A stretch of DNA of 64,000 bases from Planctomycetota bacterium (GTDB taxonomy: Bacteria; Planctomycetota; MHYJ01; WSZJ01; JACPWG01): assembly GCA_016197205.1 (NCBI GenBank), contig JACPWG010000099.1:1-64000 (forward strand), in the 5' to 3' direction. The notes under the pieces are model-generated. The model was not told where the DNA came from, did no database searches, and saw nothing but the letters and a program-made list of their open reading frames with translations. The translations under genes and the position numbers were made by a program. How positions within the stretch are numbered: position 1 is the first letter of the stretch; every line of letters begins with the position of its first letter. Shown here in pieces: positions 63,483 through 64,000 of this stretch.

Positions 63483-63631
63483 GGGAATCGGGCCAAGGCG
63501 GGAAGCGTCGAGACGGCGCCTGGATCGGGCAGGCTTCGGCTTGGTCGATCGTCCAGGGCAGCGCTAGAATGCGCGTCGTTGCCTACGGCGAGGACGGGCA
63601 GCCCCGTGTGCGCGGCCCCCGGCGTCGGTGG

Positions 63632-64000
63632 TCAGCGGGCCGCCAGGTCGTAGGCGAGCTTGGCGATGAGGCCGACCACGACGCAGAGCACCACGGAACG
63701 AACCATTCGATCGCCGCGCCGGGCGGCGAGGCGCGCGCCGAGGAAGCCGCCGGCGAATTGCGCGGCGGCCATCGGCAGGGCGATGCGCCAGGCCACAGTG
63801 TCCTTGGACGCGAAGATCAGCACCGAAGCGAGATTCGAGGCGAAGTTGACCGGTTTCGCGTCGGCGGAGGCGCGTGCGGCGGGGGAGCCGAGCAGGGCGA
63901 CGAAGGCGAGGATGAGAAAGGTGCCCGTGCCCGGCCCGAAGAAGCCGTCATAAGTTCCGAGCGCGAAGGCGATGCCGGCGGCGACCGGTCCTTCGGGCAG
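63632..64000 (-). CDS. TauE/SafE-family permease, C-terminal part (runs off the window)
   Basis: The frame is open from the window edge to the stop at 63632-63634, giving 122 C-terminal residues. GTYDGFFGPGTGTFLILAFV is the second conserved repeat motif of TauE/SafE (DUF81) transporters, followed by KPVNFASNLASVLIF, WRIALPMAAAQFAGGFLGAR and a final helix VVLCVVVGLIAKLAYDL. Family members move sulfite, sulfoacetate, taurine or other anions. The first half of the gene lies beyond 64000. Confidence 0.85.
   Translation of the reverse strand: MPEGPVAAGIAFALGTYDGFFGPGTGTFLILAFVALLGSPAARASADAKPVNFASNLASVLIFASKDTVAWRIALPMAAAQFAGGFLGARLAARRGDRMVRSVVLCVVVGLIAKLAYDLAAR

Noticed and set aside
63541..63570. 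TTGGTC-18-TAGAAT promoter-like sequence on the plus strand
   Set aside because: No plus-strand gene follows; the next gene is on the minus strand and is covered by its own frame.

Overview
The window is a high-GC chromosomal segment of a Gram-negative bacterium, most likely a planctomycete or a close PVC-group relative. The evidence is gene content: three very large Hanks-type kinase proteins (one fused to a formylglycine-generating-enzyme-like SUMF1 domain), HEAT-repeat proteins with Trp-rich segments, an outer-membrane toolkit (LptE-like, BamD-like), DapL-type lysine synthesis, and intergenic DNA packed with palindromic repeats. No rRNA, tRNA, CRISPR, prophage or full-length transposase gene was seen. 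All taxonomic statements are inference.

Layout. 0-9 kb: amidohydrolase of the nitrilase family, an STN-like repeat protein, a HEAT protein, a VOC protein, a SEC-C protein, a kinase-SUMF1 membrane receptor and a secreted Cys-rich protein. 9-23 kb: zinc-ribbon kinase with TPRs, clpS, a methyltransferase, a frameshifted gene, a 1,450-residue pseudokinase-ATPase-TPR protein, and a TPR-GAF-Fis regulator. 23-29 kb: thiolase, HEAT lipoprotein, 3-hydroxyacyl-CoA dehydrogenase and acyl-CoA dehydrogenase (short-chain acyl-CoA metabolism). 29-37 kb: patatin lipoprotein, ftsH, lptE-like, bamD-like, recO, 3D-domain protein. 37-41 kb: GAF-HD-GYP-PilZ regulator overlapping a metallo-beta-lactamase-like protein with a histone-like tail. 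41-50 kb: YHS lipoprotein, dapL, rdgB, zinc-finger protein, guaB, a fused EutB-EutC ethanolamine ammonia-lyase and an MBL hydrolase. 50-58 kb: DUF488, small membrane protein, dodecin, GIDE-like protein, guaA, a zinc-ribbon protein, a methyltransferase and a VIT1/CCC1 transporter. 58-64 kb: an uncharacterised gene, a Uma2 nuclease, an SNF2 helicase broken by one in-frame TGA, and the 3' part of a TauE/SafE permease.

The most striking feature is the repeat landscape. Eight copies of one 136/164/198-bp element (family A) have near-perfect inverted ends GTACCGC...GCGGTAC and 3-bp TNA target duplications. Two copies sit exactly in a stop codon and recreate it on the far side. One copy has become the coding C-terminus of the giant pseudokinase. 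One copy is nested in a second element family (D), and two other D copies supply the empty site. Other families include B, C, E, F (8-bp target duplications), G, H (nested in G) and M. Several of these elements form the entire 5' leader of the downstream gene. They look like MITEs mobilised by transposases encoded elsewhere in the genome.

Three genes are visibly damaged or truncated (frameshift near 16437, TGA at 61673-61675, TGA at 50272-50274). TGA is a normal stop in many intact neighbours, so these are read as mutations or sequence errors rather than recoding.
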